This document shows, one piece after another, positions 24,570 to 36,290 of a DNA stretch of 64,000 nucleotides. Position numbers and translations under genes: made by a program. Each line of letters opens with the position of its first letter. Position 1 is the stretch's first letter. The notes under the pieces were generated by a model that was given only the letters and a program-made list of their open reading frames with translations, ran no database searches and had not been told where the DNA came from. Origin of the DNA: Leucosporidium creatinivorum. Its lineage: Eukaryota; Basidiomycota; Microbotryomycetes; Leucosporidiales; Leucosporidiaceae. The stretch covers positions 387,663 to 451,662 of the forward strand of contig BCKL01000010.1 of NCBI GenBank assembly GCA_001600635.1, given 5' to 3'.

Positions 24570-25434
24570 NNNNNNNNNNNNNNNNNNNNNNNNNNNNNNN
24601 NNNNNNNNNNNNNNNNNNNNNNNNNNNNNNNNNNNNNNNNNNNNNNNNNNNNNNNNNNNNNNNNNNNNNNNNNNNNNNNNNNNNNNNNNNNNNNNNNNNN
24701 NNNNNNNNNNNNNNNNNNNNNNNNNNNNNNNNNNNNNNNNNNNNNNNNNNNNNNNNNNNNNNNNNNNNNNNNNNNNNNNNNNNNNNNNNNNNNNNNNNNN
24801 NNNNNNNNNNNNNNNNNNNNNNNNNNNNNNNNNNNNNNNNNNNNNNNNNNNNNNNNNNNNNNNNNNNNNNNNNNNNNNNNNNNNNNNNNNNNNNNNNNNN
24901 NNNNNNNNNNNNNNNNNNNNNNNNNNNNNNNNNNNNNNNNNNNNNNNNNNNNNNNNNNNNNNNNNNNNNNNNNNNNNNNNNNNNNNNNNNNNNNNNNNNN
25001 NNNNNNNNNNNNNNNNNNNNNNNNNNNNNNNNNNNNNNNNNNNNNNNNNNNNNNNNNNNNNNNNNNNNNNNNNNNNNNNNNNNNNNNNNNNNNNNNNNNN
25101 NNNNNNNNNNNNNNNNNNNNNNNNNNNNNNNNNNNNNNNNNNNNNNNNNNNNNNNNNNNNNNNNNNNNNNNNNNNNNNNNNNNNNNNNNNNNNNNNNNNN
25201 NNNNNNNNNNNNNNNNNNNNNNNNNNNNNNNNNNNNNNNNNNNNNNNNNNNNNNNNNNNNNNNNNNNNNNNNNNNNNNNNNNNNNNNNNNNNNNNNNNNN
25301 NNNNNNNNNNNNNNNNNNNNNNNNNNNNNNNNNNNNNNNNNNNNNNNNNNNNNNNNNNNNNNNNNNNNNNNNNNNNNNNNNNNNNNNNNNNNNNNNNNNN
25401 NNNNNNNNNNNNNNNNNNNNNNNNNNNNNNNNNN
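24570..25434. other. Assembly gap (865 N)
   Basis: A run of undetermined bases. Open frames spanning it are artefacts. It interrupts a minus-strand gene whose two ends are visible on either side. Confidence 0.99.
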
Positions 25435-26088
25435 TATCTCTGCGTAGCTACGCCTTCGAAATGCTCAGTAGGGACCAGTTTGGTCTCGTTTTGCGGTACA
25501 CTTAGGCCGAACGGTGCTCGTTGTGAGAACAGCTGTTGGACCTCGGCGCTCGATAGGTGTGCCGTCTCGTCTTTTTCTCCATGATCTTGAAGAGCCGATA
25601 CAAGCTGCTTGATTGTCTGCCCTTCTTCGAGCGCAACATCAACGTCTACATCGTATGGGCCGCAACTCGGGGTCAGCCAACAAGCTCGGCGTTCGGGCTT
25701 GACGAAGACTCATCTTGGTGTATCGAGTCCAGAGAAGCGCATGCATATCTTCTGCCCCCGTGCGTGCTTGCGGAATGAGGTTTCTAAACGTCCTGAACTC
25801 ATAATGACCCAAAGCTGCTGCCACTGCCACGCCGCCGATGACTGCGTAAGTCTCGTCGCTCACGGCGCCGAGCTTGTTCTTGGAGTTGGCGAAGGTCACA
25901 GCAACCCAGGTTGCACGGTCAAGATCCTCCGATGTGGCGTCCACCTTTGCCTTTGCCTTAGTTGGCGCTCGGTGCTCGTTCGGACTCGAAGACGACGGCG
26001 CAGGGTTCGGCTTTTGTGATCGTGCCGCTGGATGCTGCTTGGTAGGTACTGGCTGGGCGTTCTTGGGTCTCCTTGAGGGATTTGGCAT
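25435..26088 (-). CDS. N-terminal part of a nucleotidyltransferase-like protein (cut by gap)
   Basis: Starts MPNPSRRPKNAQPVPTKQHP, a basic Pro/Ser-rich leader, then SDETYAVIGGVAVAAALGHY and EFRT. With an intron from GTTTAG to CCCGAG the frame continues T-CGPYDVDVDVALEEGQTI and KQLVSALQDHGEKDETAHLS, then runs into the gap. YAVIGG...LG...RT...DVDV follows the MNT-type nucleotidyltransferase pattern (GG, then DxD metal ligands). The donor GTTTAG is weak, so this join is a proposal. An alternative without the splice stops at 25639. A longer leader from 26121 is possible. I infer that it is joined to 23398-24569 across the gap. Confidence 0.5.
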
Positions 26089-26337
26089 GCTGAGGCGACG
26101 GGAAGGGACAAGCAGAGACAAGCAGGAGGGAAAGAGACGAAGGACGAACGGCGACGGGTGCCGGAGCGCCGAGGAAGGGAACGACAGGAGATTTTCGGGG
26201 AGAGAGGAGGGTGCGGAGCAAGCTGCAGCAAAACGCTTGTCTTGCTAGGAAGATATCTGCTTGACAGTACGACTCACTTGTTCTCAGACTTGTCGCTCTT
26301 CGAGTGCAGACAACGCCGAGCACGCTCAGCTTCCCGC

Positions 26338-27483
26338 TCAATTGGAATAGAACAAGTGCGGGCTACAGAACTCCAGCGTCAACCCCTTCTCCTTCATCTT
26401 CTTCACTGTATAGTCTGCTCCACCCGGGTAGCGCTCTATCAACCACGGCTCTAGGACTACCCTCTCCACTCGCCTCAGCGCCGAGACGACATCGACGGCG
26501 CCGTCGTCCCAATACTCAAAGAAAGACCACAGTCGTTCGTGCGAAGGTTTAGGCCCAGTTACTGCTGACCTCGCCGAGAACCATGGGTCTAGTATGCAGC
26601 TGAGACGCAAGGGAGGAAGGTCCGCGAGGTCGAGGGGGACGAGGATGGATGGCAAAGGCGGAAGACGAGAGTCAACGAGGACGGTCGTGTCGAGGCGGTG
26701 AAGTCGAGTGGCGATGCTGAGGATGTTCCGAATGAAGGAGATGGGGATTCCGGCTGTGTCGTTGTCAAGACGAAGCGTAACGAGCTGAGGAGCCATGGCC
26801 ATTACAAACTCGACGTTTGATGGCCCGGCGGCCCCGAAAGGCACGGTTATACCCTCAGTGAAGAGGATGGCGAGCTCTGTGACGTTGGGAAAAGCCGAGG
26901 CGAGAGTCGAGATGTCGGAGGGAAGGGTAGTAATGCTGAGGTGGAGGGTATGGAGGAGGGGGAAGATCGCCGAGACGGCGGGAATAGTGATGTCGCGCAG
27001 CTTAAGCGTGTTCAGAGAGGGTATGTCTGTTGTATTCGATTGTCAGAAGGCGATAAGAAACCATACTGCACTCAAGAACTTGCCGAGAAGGGGATCCCAC
27101 TCGTTTCTCCACTCGCTGGTCGCTCCGTCAATGTCGAGCTCCCTCAGATACGTGCAGCGCTTCAGAACGTTTTGCACCAAATGATCCTTCCATTCCTTGT
27201 TCGGCGCGAAACCATCGAGCTTGAAGGTCCTGCACAGAGCTGCTCGCTTCGGCTGCTCGTTGAAGGTCCGCATAAGGGCTTTTGCAGACGGTTCCAAGGT
27301 GATCCAAATGTTGGAGTAGACGAATGGGCGAGCGACCTCCTCCCATGCAGAACTGACGAGACTGAGCGACCGAAAGAGCGTCCTAAGCTCAGCAGCTCGT
27401 GTCCGTCCCTTCTCGTTGGTGGAAGCAGCGAGCTCGATGATACGGCGAAGTAGCTCCACTGGTAGGTGCTCTGCTGGATCCAT
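26338..27483 (-). CDS. F-box-like protein
   Basis: Starts MDPAEHLPVELLRRIIELAA, an F-box-like N-terminus (LPxELLxxI), followed by LSLVSSAWEEVARPFVYSNI. This layout is typical of fungal F-box proteins, which recruit substrates to SCF ubiquitin ligases through Skp1. Then come Leu-rich segments (LKRCTYLRELDIDGA, LHTLHLSITTLPSDISTLAS, APQLVTLRLDNDTAG, IATRLHRLDTTVLV) resembling degenerate leucine-rich repeats. One clear intron sits after LLGKFLS (donor about 27077). The protein ends LTLEFCSPHLFYSN. Substrate unknown. Confidence 0.72.
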
Positions 27484-28263
27484 GGCGAGCTGAGCGAGCG
27501 AGCGAAAGATGCGGGAGGAGAGAGAGCGACGCAAATGTCGAAAGAGGCGGACCCAGCTCGTCTCCTCGAAGGGGCTCGGGCGTCGAGCAGCTGCGCGAGT
27601 GGAGGTTTTTGAGGCTGTAGTCGAGTAGGGATGTCGAATAGCGAGCGATGGGACGGTCGAGTCTGACGAGGAAGCGAGAACATGAGCAGAGGCAAGAAGC
27701 AGAGCTCAGAAACGGAGAGAGAGAGCTCGGCGTCGAAGTTCAGCGTTGAAGCTCGGCGATGCGCTCGAGGGTCTTCACCCGGTCCCTGCAGCCTGTCGGC
27801 TCTTTGTATAACATCCATTTCCATTTCCAGCTTCCACTCCCCTCGCTCTCTCAGCAAGCTGATTCATCCTGCGAATTCGAAGCCTCCGTCGACCACCCTG
27901 CTCGACGACTTTCTCTCGGCTTTCGCACTCTCCCTCTGCGCCCGAATGTTGTTGGTGGAATATAGGTGAGCAAAAAAGGACTCTGTTTCGAGCGACATCC
28001 ACTCACGCAACTTACGAGTCGAGAAGCGCAGATTGTCGGAGGAAGGAGACTTGAGCGAAAGCCGAGCGTTCCGGCTCGAGTCGACGAGCTGGTCGTCTTG
28101 AACTGAGTCCGAGAAGCCGTGGGAGTAGCTTGAGCAGCCTGAACGCTTTCAGAACCGTCCTCCACCGCTCTGTAGCCTTCCCAAGCCTCGAGACCGAGCA
28201 CCGACGCCTCTCCTTCGCGCTGCTCTCCCTCACCAGCAATGCCAACATCAAAGCAGCACTGTA
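27484..28263. other. 780 bases between F-box gene and COX19 without a supportable gene
   Basis: Should contain the F-box gene promoter and COX19 3' UTR. A TGTAGTCGAG element (reverse complement CTCGACTACA) lies at 27616-27625, about 130 bases upstream of the F-box ATG. Frames on both strands are short and without recognisable motifs. An isolated donor-like GTGAGC at 27965 might mark an unseen small gene or noncoding transcript. Confidence 0.35.
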
Positions 28264-28801
28264 TTAGCTCCGATCCAACCCTGGTGATGGTCCCTGCGTA
28301 TGCTTGGCTGTCGGCTTCTTTCCCTCGCCTCCTTCGCCGTCCTGGAAGCCCAAGTCTTGCCAATTCGCTCGCTCCATCAGTCCCCTGCAGAGCGAGATGG
28401 GTCAGCAGAGCTCGACAGTACAGCTTGAGAGATGTATCCTACTTCTCCATCCGACAATTGAGGTACTCCTTGGACAGATGACGGCACTCTGTCGACTGCG
28501 ACTTTGACGTCTTCATGCACTTGAGGTACTTGATCATGTAGTCCTTGCATTCACCTGTGGTGTAGCAAAGTATCAGATCTAGCTTCCTGTAGCTCTAGAG
28601 GTCGCTGCGTACCGTCATGGTCGAGAGGGAACGATCCGCGTTCTGAGGAGGATGGGAGCAAACGAGCAGCAGCGGCGAATGAGGAGGGAGCATAGGGGCA
28701 GGCTGGTCAGCGATAGCTAGAGAGACGAAGCAAGACCAAGACTGACCTGGCGCTGTAGCAGAAAAGTTGATGCTAGCGTTGCCTGGTCGGCCGAAAGACA
28801 T
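28264..28801 (-). CDS. COX19: Cytochrome c oxidase assembly protein Cox19
   Basis: Small twin-CX9C protein of the mitochondrial intermembrane space, needed for copper delivery to cytochrome oxidase and imported by the Mia40 relay. Four exons: MSFGRPGNASINFSATAP; ACPYAPSSF...SSSERGSFPLDHDG; ECKDYMIKYLKCMKTSKSQS-TECRHLSKEYLNCRMEK; and GLMERANWQDLGFQDG, ending SPGLDRS. The twin CX9C cysteines (CKDYMIKYLKC and CRHLSKEYLNC) and the phrase ERGSFPLDHDGEC are diagnostic of Cox19. Split codons G, G and K at the introns all rejoin in frame, which supports the model. Confidence 0.95.
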
Positions 28802-29017
28802 CCTGGAAGCGCGAGGGTGGAGAGCGAAGAGCGCAGGTGGCGAGGCGGGTAAGGTAGCAGTGTAGGAGTTCTTCGATTCGAAGCGAGCGGTGATGAGGTC
28901 GACGAGCGAAACGAGGTGGGAAGAAGAGAGACAGCAGGCCGACCTTCGCTTCTCCCCTCGCTGCGAATCGAGAGACTTCGCTGGTATCGAGTATCTCTAT
29001 ACATAACTCAATTGCAT

Positions 29018-31329
29018 TTACTGAGCGGTCGTAAGCACATAAATGTAGTTCTCCAGCTTGTCGGCCGCCCAATCGAGCACCCACGAGATCGGGTTCCAGC
29101 TCGTCGGCGACCGAACATCCACCACAGCAGCCTTCTCGGCTCCCTGAGGCTGAGAGCGAGCCTCCCAGTCCTCCCATCTGATGTTGCGAGTGCGAAGCCA
29201 AAGCTCCGCTGTCGAAGAGGCGAAGAAGTGAGATTAGCGATGCTCGGGCCCTCGGCAAACGAAAGAGCAAACTCACTCGCTGTTAGACCAGAAGGAGCGA
29301 TGACCTTGCCGTATCCTCGGTATCGGTACCAGGCTGTGCAGAGTTTGGAGACCAGTACCGTCTGCTCCAACCTCTCCTGTAGCTTGAGGTTGTAGGTGCT
29401 CGTCGCGGCAGCCTTGGGAGCGATCGAGGTGAGGCCGTTGTCGACGATGCCCTTGACGAGGCGGGCGATGAACTCGGTCTGTAGTGATGAAGGAAAGCGG
29501 GATGGGATGGAATGCGAAGAGTCAGCATCAATCGTGAAAAGTTTGGCAACCAGCTCGGCGCCGAAGGAGGGAACGCCGAGTTCGTGTAGAGGGTGCAGAA
29601 CTCGTCCCGACGACTTGAATATTGGCTCTTCAGTCTCTGCTCACCTGATTGCCCAGCGTGTAACCCCAAGACATTGAGATCGCATTCGGTCCAAGTACAG
29701 TGAAGTAGTTTGGAACGAGCGAGTGACCAACGCCGAGGTAGGCGAAAGCTCCCTCGTTGTCCTCCCAAAGCTCTCTCAGCTCCTTGCCGTCCAGACCGTA
29801 GACGCCATGGTTGAGTCCCACGCCTGTAGCCGAAACGTCGAAGCCGGTGGCCCAGATGACAACGTCAAAGTCGTAGCTGGCTCCGCTCTTCGTGGCGAGA
29901 CCAGTAGGAGTGACGGCGGTGATGGGGTCGGCGGTGAGTTGAACGTTGGGGCGATGGAGAGCTTCGAGCCAGCCGGCGTTGTAGGCGACTCGTTTGCAGT
30001 GCATGGCTGTTGAAAGGGAGACAGGGCGAGTTAGCTCGGGAGGGAGAGCGTCGATGGCGTTGTAGAGAGCAGATGCGCACGGTAGTGAGGTGTGAGAATG
30101 TTGTGATACTCCTTGGGCGCCGTCTTGTGGAGGTAGCCGAGGAGACGAGCCGTGTGGCCCTCGCGCTGCTCGGTGGACCATTTGCCGGTTCCTCTTGAGG
30201 CGCCGATGTGGTCGTAGGCGTAGAAGAGGTTCCATCGGTAGAGACGATTGGCAAAAGGGACGTATGTGAAGATGAAGCGCTGAAGCCAGGAGTATTGGAA
30301 GTTGACCTTGGGCTTCCAGTAGCCCGGGCTCCTCATGAACTGAGTGAGCTGGATCCCTTCGAGGCCGGCGATGTAGGGGACCGCCTGGATGCCGGACGAT
30401 CCGTTGCCGACGACGGCGACCCTCTTGTTGCTCAGATCGACGCTCGTGTTCCATCTCGACGAATGCCACTGCAGGCCTTCGAATGAGTCGATACCGGGCA
30501 GCGAGGGGACGATGGGCTTGTTGAGAGCTCCCGAGGCGGCGATGAGGACCTCGGCGTCAATCACGACGGTTCCAGTAGGAGTGTTGAAGGTGATGTGGTG
30601 GACCTGTTCGATCTCGTCCCAGGAGGACGTCTGAAAGTCGTACTCGAAGCGGAAGCGATCCCTGAGGCCGTGCTCGTCGATGATGGAGTTCCAGTCTGCA
30701 TCGATGGGTAGTCGAGTTGGGTTGTGAAGAGGGTGGAGAGAGACGAGAGTAACCGAGTCGAGTGGCAACGAGCGGGAAGTGAGAGCGAGAGCGAACGCCG
30801 AGAGGGGACGGAAGATGGAAGCAAGGGTCAGCGGGGACAGCTCTTAAGACTGTAGCACTGCGGGAAGACTACTTACAGGCTAAGACCTCATCCCGCCGAG
30901 CATACTTCTCGGAGAAGTTGCCGTTCAGATGCGAGTAGAGGGCTGCAGGCGGTCGAGAGGAGAGGTCAGGGCGAGCGTCTGTATCCGAGAGAGAGCAGCA
31001 GCTCACAGTAGAGATGTATAGGGACATCGACACCAGCTCCCTTCCAAAGCGAGTCCCTCCAGACACCTCCTACAGCAACGTCGCGCTCGTAAATCTGGGC
31101 GGGGAAAGCGTGAGCTCGGCTCTACAGCGTTGCAGCTTCTCAGCGAGCACCAAGACGTACGATGAACTCGACCTTGTCACCCAGAGCTTCCTGCAACCGC
31201 ACAGCTTGAGCGATTCCGCCTTTCGGAGGGAGCGGAGGTCAGCTTCAAGAAGCGGGGCGCGAGACGCGCTGTACTCGACTCACTGATCCCGCCCCCGACG
31301 ATTGCTACGCGCTTCCTGTTTGGTGCCAT
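29018..31329 (-). CDS. FAD-dependent monooxygenase, Baeyer-Villiger/FMO type
   Basis: Class B flavin monooxygenase using FAD and NADPH to oxygenate ketones or heteroatoms. It starts MAPNRKRVAIVGGGIS, completed by an intron-split Ser codon to GGGISGIAQAV (FAD-binding GxGxxG). It carries the fingerprint FEGLQWHSSRW, matching FxGxxxHxxxW of type I Baeyer-Villiger enzymes and related FMOs; the next residue is Asn instead of Pro/Asp. The NADPH site VAVVGNGSSGIQAVPYI and the ATG motif VVIWATGFDVSATG follow, then LGVGHSLVPNYFTVLGPNAI. It ends DWAADKLENYIYVLTTAQ. Eight or more exons. Directly downstream of a tandem 2OG oxygenase gene (31783) and near a permease, suggesting a small catabolic or modification group (inference). 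Substrate unknown. Confidence 0.9.
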
Positions 31330-31782
31330 CTTGTCTAAAGTAGCGTCTTGGTCCAAGCAAAGCCAGTCCAACGTCTTGCCTTCGAGCGCCTGCTCCTTGC
31401 GCGATTCGCTGCTGCCTTGCGAATCTCGATCACAGTAACTCGGCCGGAAGTCGCCTGCCGTGGAGTCAAAGTGTGACTTTGAAAACTGTCTGGCGTGCTG
31501 CAAGGACGAGGTGGAGGCGGGAGAAGAGATGAAGCGGGAGCCCAAGAAGCAAGCGCCGCCGGGTCGCAGGACAAGAGGATGGGCGAGCAGAACAGTAAGC
31601 GGCTTTCAAGGGCCGCAGAGGCTCTGGTTTTGGTGCCAAGCGGTACTTTTCGGTGTGCTGGCGTTCCCAGAATGATACACTGGACAGCGCGACAAAGCTC
31701 GGTCCTCGGCGAAAGCTTCGCGAGGTCCGGTTCGCTCTAAAAGGGAGCCACTCTACAGCTGTGTATTCACTACTAAACATCT
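31330..31782. other. Upstream region of the FMO gene
   Basis: 453 bases between the FMO start and the 3' end of the next minus-strand gene. No gene seen. Holds the FMO promoter and the oxygenase 3' UTR. Confidence 0.4.
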
Positions 31783-33413
31783 TTACACAGCTACGCTCTT
31801 CAGCTCGGTCTTTGAATCAAAGTCATAGTCCGTCCTGACCTCGAGGCCACCGACCGAGAAGCCCTTCTTGAACTCGTCGTCGCTGTAGACAGGCCTGTCC
31901 CAGCTGTGCTTGACCCTCGCTCGAGTGAACTCTGGGAAGAAACAAGGTGAGCGCCGGCGCTGACGAGGAGCGAGATCGAGGCTCACCGAGACCAGAAACG
32001 ACCGGCGCACTTGGATCCGCTTCCTTGTACAGGCCGAGGCGCTTGAGCAGTGGTGATGGCGCGACCTTGAGCTCGAGGTCATGGGCAGCGCGCGAGAAGT
32101 AGAAGACCCCCATCCGCTCGTAATTGACTTGGTCGTCCGGCGGGCGCAGGACTCGGTGGATAGTCGACTTGAAGTAGCCCGCCGAGCAGACGCTCAGCAC
32201 GTCGGCGGTCTGTTGGCATGATGGAGTTGGAGAGATTAGCCAATGCTGCTAGGAGGAAGTAGGTTCGAGAGGACTCACGTTGATGAGAAGGCCGTTCGGG
32301 AGGTAGGGAGCATACTTCCACTCGCCTTCGGGCGTCAGAATCTGCAGCCCTTGAACGATTTGCGGAAACAAGATGGTGACGAGGCCGAAGTCGCTGTTTG
32401 GTACAGAAGGGATGAAAGGGTGAGAGGGTCAGTGAGGCTCGAAACGATGAGTGAACGCTCGGTGGTCTTAGCGCCGAGCTCGGCCGGGAACCGGACTTTC
32501 GAAAATGAGAGCGAGGGGGAGTGAGACGGTAACGATAGAGAGAACAAAAGTGGGAGGGAAAGATGAGGGTGTTTTTCGAAGCCTTCGACTCACGTATGGC
32601 CGTTGAGATGGATGTTGCCGATGGCGACGTCGTCTTCGGGGCAATTGGGGCGATACTTCATGAAGCGGAGGTGGTCTTCCGTCTTCCGCTCCCATTCGTG
32701 TGGCGCAAGGAAGTAATTTTCAGGCAGCTCGAGTAGCAGGGCGAAGAGGGAAAGGAGAGGAGCGAGGACATTGGAGTGGATCTTGCGCTGGCTTATCAAC
32801 CGAGTAGGGTCAGCTCTCGCACTCCGTCGCTCACTGAGCATCGCAACTCACAAAGCCTCGATCTCCGACTGATGTGCAGCAATGAAGTCGTAGCCTGGAA
32901 GCTCGTGAGCAAGACTCGGCGTGATCTTCGGCAGGTTGAGCGCTTCGGCGTTGTCCTTGACCTGGCTCTTGCCCATAAGTCGGGTTCCTTCCCTGAAGCC
33001 GAAGAAGTTGCCATGCTTGAAGTCGCAGGGATGCTTCCTCTTTTCTTCGATAGGCAGATCAAGGAAGGCGTTGCCCAGCGACATTTGACGGCCAATCTCC
33101 TCGTCGGTGATGCCGTGGCCGACGACGAACCAGAAGCCGACTCTACAGATATAGAGAGTCAGCTACGCTCTTCCTTGAGAGCAGTCAGAAGGTACAGCTG
33201 TCTTAGCTCGCCCAGCAAGCGTCCCTCCTGCGACGAAGCAGCGAAGTGAAGCCCGACTTACTCATTGACGGCTCGCCGCATGTCGACCAGTAGCTCATCT
33301 TTTCGCGCGGGCCACTTCGAGAGGTCGACCTGAGCCAGCTCGGCGTAATCCAGCTGCTCCTTCGTCGCGGGAGGGGGAGTCCATTTCGGAACGTCGAGTG
33401 CGGTCGGGGCCAT
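31783..33413 (-). CDS. 2-oxoglutarate/Fe(II)-dependent oxygenase, isopenicillin-N-synthase-like
   Basis: Non-haem iron oxygenase of the IPNS-like (DIOX_N plus 2OG-FeII_Oxy) family. It starts MAPTALDVPKWTPPPATKEQ, with N-terminal domain segments LAQVDLSKWPARKDELL, VGFWFVVGHGITDEEIGRQM and FFGFREGTRLMGK. The jelly-roll core shows IHLNGHTDFGLVTILFPQ (HxD metal ligands), DVLSVCSAGYFKSTIHRVLR (distal His) and an Arg in NYERMGVFYFSRAAHD that may bind 2-oxoglutarate. Ends FDSKTELKSVAV. A longer in-frame start at 33485 (MPAETK) exists; the shorter is preferred because family members begin close to this point. In tandem with the FMO gene, divergent from the permease at 33896. Reaction unknown. Confidence 0.9.
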
Positions 33414-33895
33414 GGTTGCTGATGGTGGCCAAGGTGCAAAATGCTGCTCTTCGTCAGCCTTCCCCGCTTTCGTTTCGGCCGGCATCTCAGCTCCCTGATG
33501 CAACGACGTGTTTAGCGAAGGCGTGCGATTGCGAGCTCGAGCTTGATCACCCCAGCGGCGATATCGGGTGGAGGCTGGGGAAGCGAGCAGAGACGCTGAG
33601 CAGTTCTGTATCGAAGCAGGACGAAGAGCGGCGGTTGAAGAGGTGAAGCGAGATGTAGGAGACGAAGCTCGAACCCCGTCCAAATCCGGCCAGCTCATCA
33701 TTTCTCTCCTCCTCGACGCTCGACCTGGCTTTCGACGCTGCTGCGATCGAAGGCGGAGCACACCTTCCGGTTTCTATCGCTCGCGAGAGCTTATTACAGA
33801 GTCGTGCTTTCGATTGGCTCGCTTGACGAGCGTCGGAATTCGCTCCTGCTCTTTTCTTCAGGCAGCCACTCGCTCGCTCAGCAACAGTCCTCGCC
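33414..33895. promoter_or_regulatory. Shared upstream region of 2OG oxygenase and permease
   Basis: 482 bases between divergent start codons with no gene seen. A shared promoter would allow joint control of the oxygenase and the permease (inference). Confidence 0.45.
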
Positions 33896-36121
33896 ATGTC
33901 TGCACCTTCCTACGAGTCCGGCAAGTCGCCAGCACAAAGCGACATCCTCGATAATGAGTCGACCCTCACCTTCACCGAGGAGGAGCACAGAAAACTGCTT
34001 CGAAGGATCGACTGGCGGATCCTGCCCTTGATAGCTGTGACCTACTGTGTTGTTCGCCTCGACCTGGGCAACATTTCCAACGCGGGAACGATGAACTCGG
34101 AGACCCACAACTCGCTCAAGCAGACCCTTGGCCTTACTCCCCAGCAGTGGTGAGCAGCTCTCGGCTTGACCGGCGATTCGGCAATGATAGGGCTTACTCG
34201 ACCTATATGCAGGGCCAACTGCCTCATCGTCTTCTACCCGGGATATGCGGCCATTGAACCTCTATCCACCTTCTTCCTCAAGCTCACGAGTCCTTCCAAG
34301 TGGATTTCTCGCATCAGTAAGGAGGATGAGGAAGGAGGCGGCGCCGGCGGCCTCGGCTTCAGAGCTGACTTCCCTCTCTTTCGAAATAGTGATCTCCTGG
34401 GGAATCGTAATGATGAGTGTGGCAGCTGTGACCTCTTACGGCGGTCTCCTCACCACCCGAATCCTGCTCGGCTTGATGGAAGGTGAGTCTTCGCCGCTCG
34501 TTAAGACAGCTCGATTACTGACCTGCTCCTCTAGGCGGATACTTCACTAGCCTGATCTACATGTGGTCATTCTGGGTAAGTTGTGAAGCGAGAAGAGCCT
34601 CTCGGTTCCCAATCGCTGAGACCGAGGTGTCCCCACAGTTCTCCTCGGCCGAGCTCGTGCCCCGCATCCTCATCCTTTACATGGCCAACGCGACGTCGGG
34701 TGGAGGTACGCCCATAGGACTGCTGACTCTGCCGCCTGCTCGCCTCTAATCGCCGAGCGGGGGAAAGCCTAGTCGAGGCAGACAGCTGACTCGCGCCTCT
34801 CCTTCGCAGTCTCCGGTTTCCTCGCATGGGCGATCAGCTACACCAACGGTCGCCTTCATGGCTGGCAATGGCTCTTCATCATCGAAGTGAGTAGAGCCTT
34901 ATCCAACCGCCAGATAGTCCACTACGCTGACCCTCGGCGTTTCCTACCGTAGGGCTCGCTTCCCTTCGTGCTTGGCATCGTCGTCTACTTCTGCCTTCCC
35001 GACTTCCCCGAGACCGCCAAATTCCTCTCGCCCGCCGAGAAGGCGCACATTAGCGCTCACCTGCACAAGGCAGCTCCGAGGAAGAGCGCCGAGAATTGGA
35101 ATGGCGCCGAGATCAAGGCTCTGTTCAAGGACCCGACGTTCTGGTTCTTCTCGGCGTTCTGGGCGCTCTATGCAGTCGGAGCTTGGGGTATCAGCACCGT
35201 CCTACCTCAGTGAGCTGCTTCCTGGAGCGCCCCTCGTTCGCCGAGCTGACCTCCGTCGTCTCCCTCTCGCAGGATCATCCTCGACATGGGCATCTCGGGC
35301 TCGGCAGGATCCAACTTGCTTCAAATCCCTCCTTCTGTAAGTCGTCACTTCTTCTCGACCAGAGGCATGAGTTGACGCAGCCTTTGTCTGCAGGCCACCG
35401 CCGTCTTCTTCTGCGCCGCATGCTCCTGGATCATTCACAAGCGAGGCGTTAGCCCCTTCCTGGTCGTCCTCGTCCTCCACGCATTCGTTATCATCTCCAA
35501 CATCCTCCTGATCACCGTGCATGCGCCTGGAGCACGCTACTTCGCTGCCTGCATCATTTCCGCCTGCGCCCCGACGTGAGTCGATCGACCGAGAGCTGTG
35601 CTGAGGTCGCCTGCTGACACTTTCACCACTTGCAGGGCTTATGCATGCCTCTGGCCCAAGCGTGTAGCCGCTATCCGAGGCACAAGTGCTGCTGGTGAGC
35701 CTCCTTCCATCGCCGAACTCGCTTGAAAGGGCGCTGCTCACCCTGAAACGCCTCGCCAGCCCTCGGGATCGGTATCAACAATGCCCTATCTCAATTGACA
35801 GGGCTTCTGGGACCTCAAGCTTATCGTTCGGATTTCGGACCTCGGTTCGTTCTAGGAAGGCTCGGCGCTCGTTCGGCGCGCCCCGCTGGCTCGGCGCTGA
35901 CCCTCCTGCGCGCCCACAGCTACATCAAATCCTTCGAGGCATCCACGGCGCTCATCATTGCATCTGGCATCTGCATCAGCTGCGTCTGGTGGCTCATGCA
36001 TGGTGATCTGACCAACTACCCTCGCATCCGAGCGCGAGTGATGGCTCAGACTCAGATTCGACCTGAGGACGAGCGCGAGGGCTCAGTGCGTAGGGATTCC
36101 AACGAGAAAGCTGTTGTGTAG
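33896..36121 (+). CDS. MFS permease of the Dal5/allantoate (anion:cation symporter) family
   Basis: Plasma-membrane proton symporter of the ACS family of the major facilitator superfamily, whose known members carry allantoate, nicotinate, biotin-type vitamins and other organic anions. Starts MSAPSYESGKSPAQSD with a cytosolic leader. Then LLRRIDWRILPLIAVTYCVV, GNISNAG, SVAAVTSYGGLLTTRILLGL (TM4 region), the signature GWQWLFIIEGSLPFVLGIVV and FCLPDFPETAKFLSPAEK before the central loop. Later helices include LVVLVLHAFVIISNILLITV and SACAPTAYACLWPKRVAAIR. The C-terminal tail is charged (ARVMAQTQIRPEDERE). About twelve membrane segments across some ten exons. Substrate is not predictable; the adjacent oxygenases suggest an organic acid or aromatic compound (inference). 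Confidence 0.9.
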
Positions 36122-36290
36122 TCTGTTGTATACCACGAGTCTTAACTTATCACAGCGTCTTGTTAGAGCGAGAGGCGCTCGACTCGGACCCCGCTCGCGG
36201 TCCAGCTTGGAGAGACGCTGCACTCTCTCGCTCGCCTGCTCGCACAGTCGCCTACAACTCTGGGAAACGTGGTCTTCACACGTAACAAAG

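Noticed and set aside
24366-25584. Three long plus-strand frames of 324-379 codons
   Set aside because: They run through the N gap and consist almost entirely of undetermined residues.
29018-31329. FMO, 2OG oxygenase and permease as a classical secondary-metabolite cluster
   Set aside because: No polyketide synthase, peptide synthetase, terpene synthase or prenyltransferase lies in the window, so only a small catabolic or modifying group is suggested.
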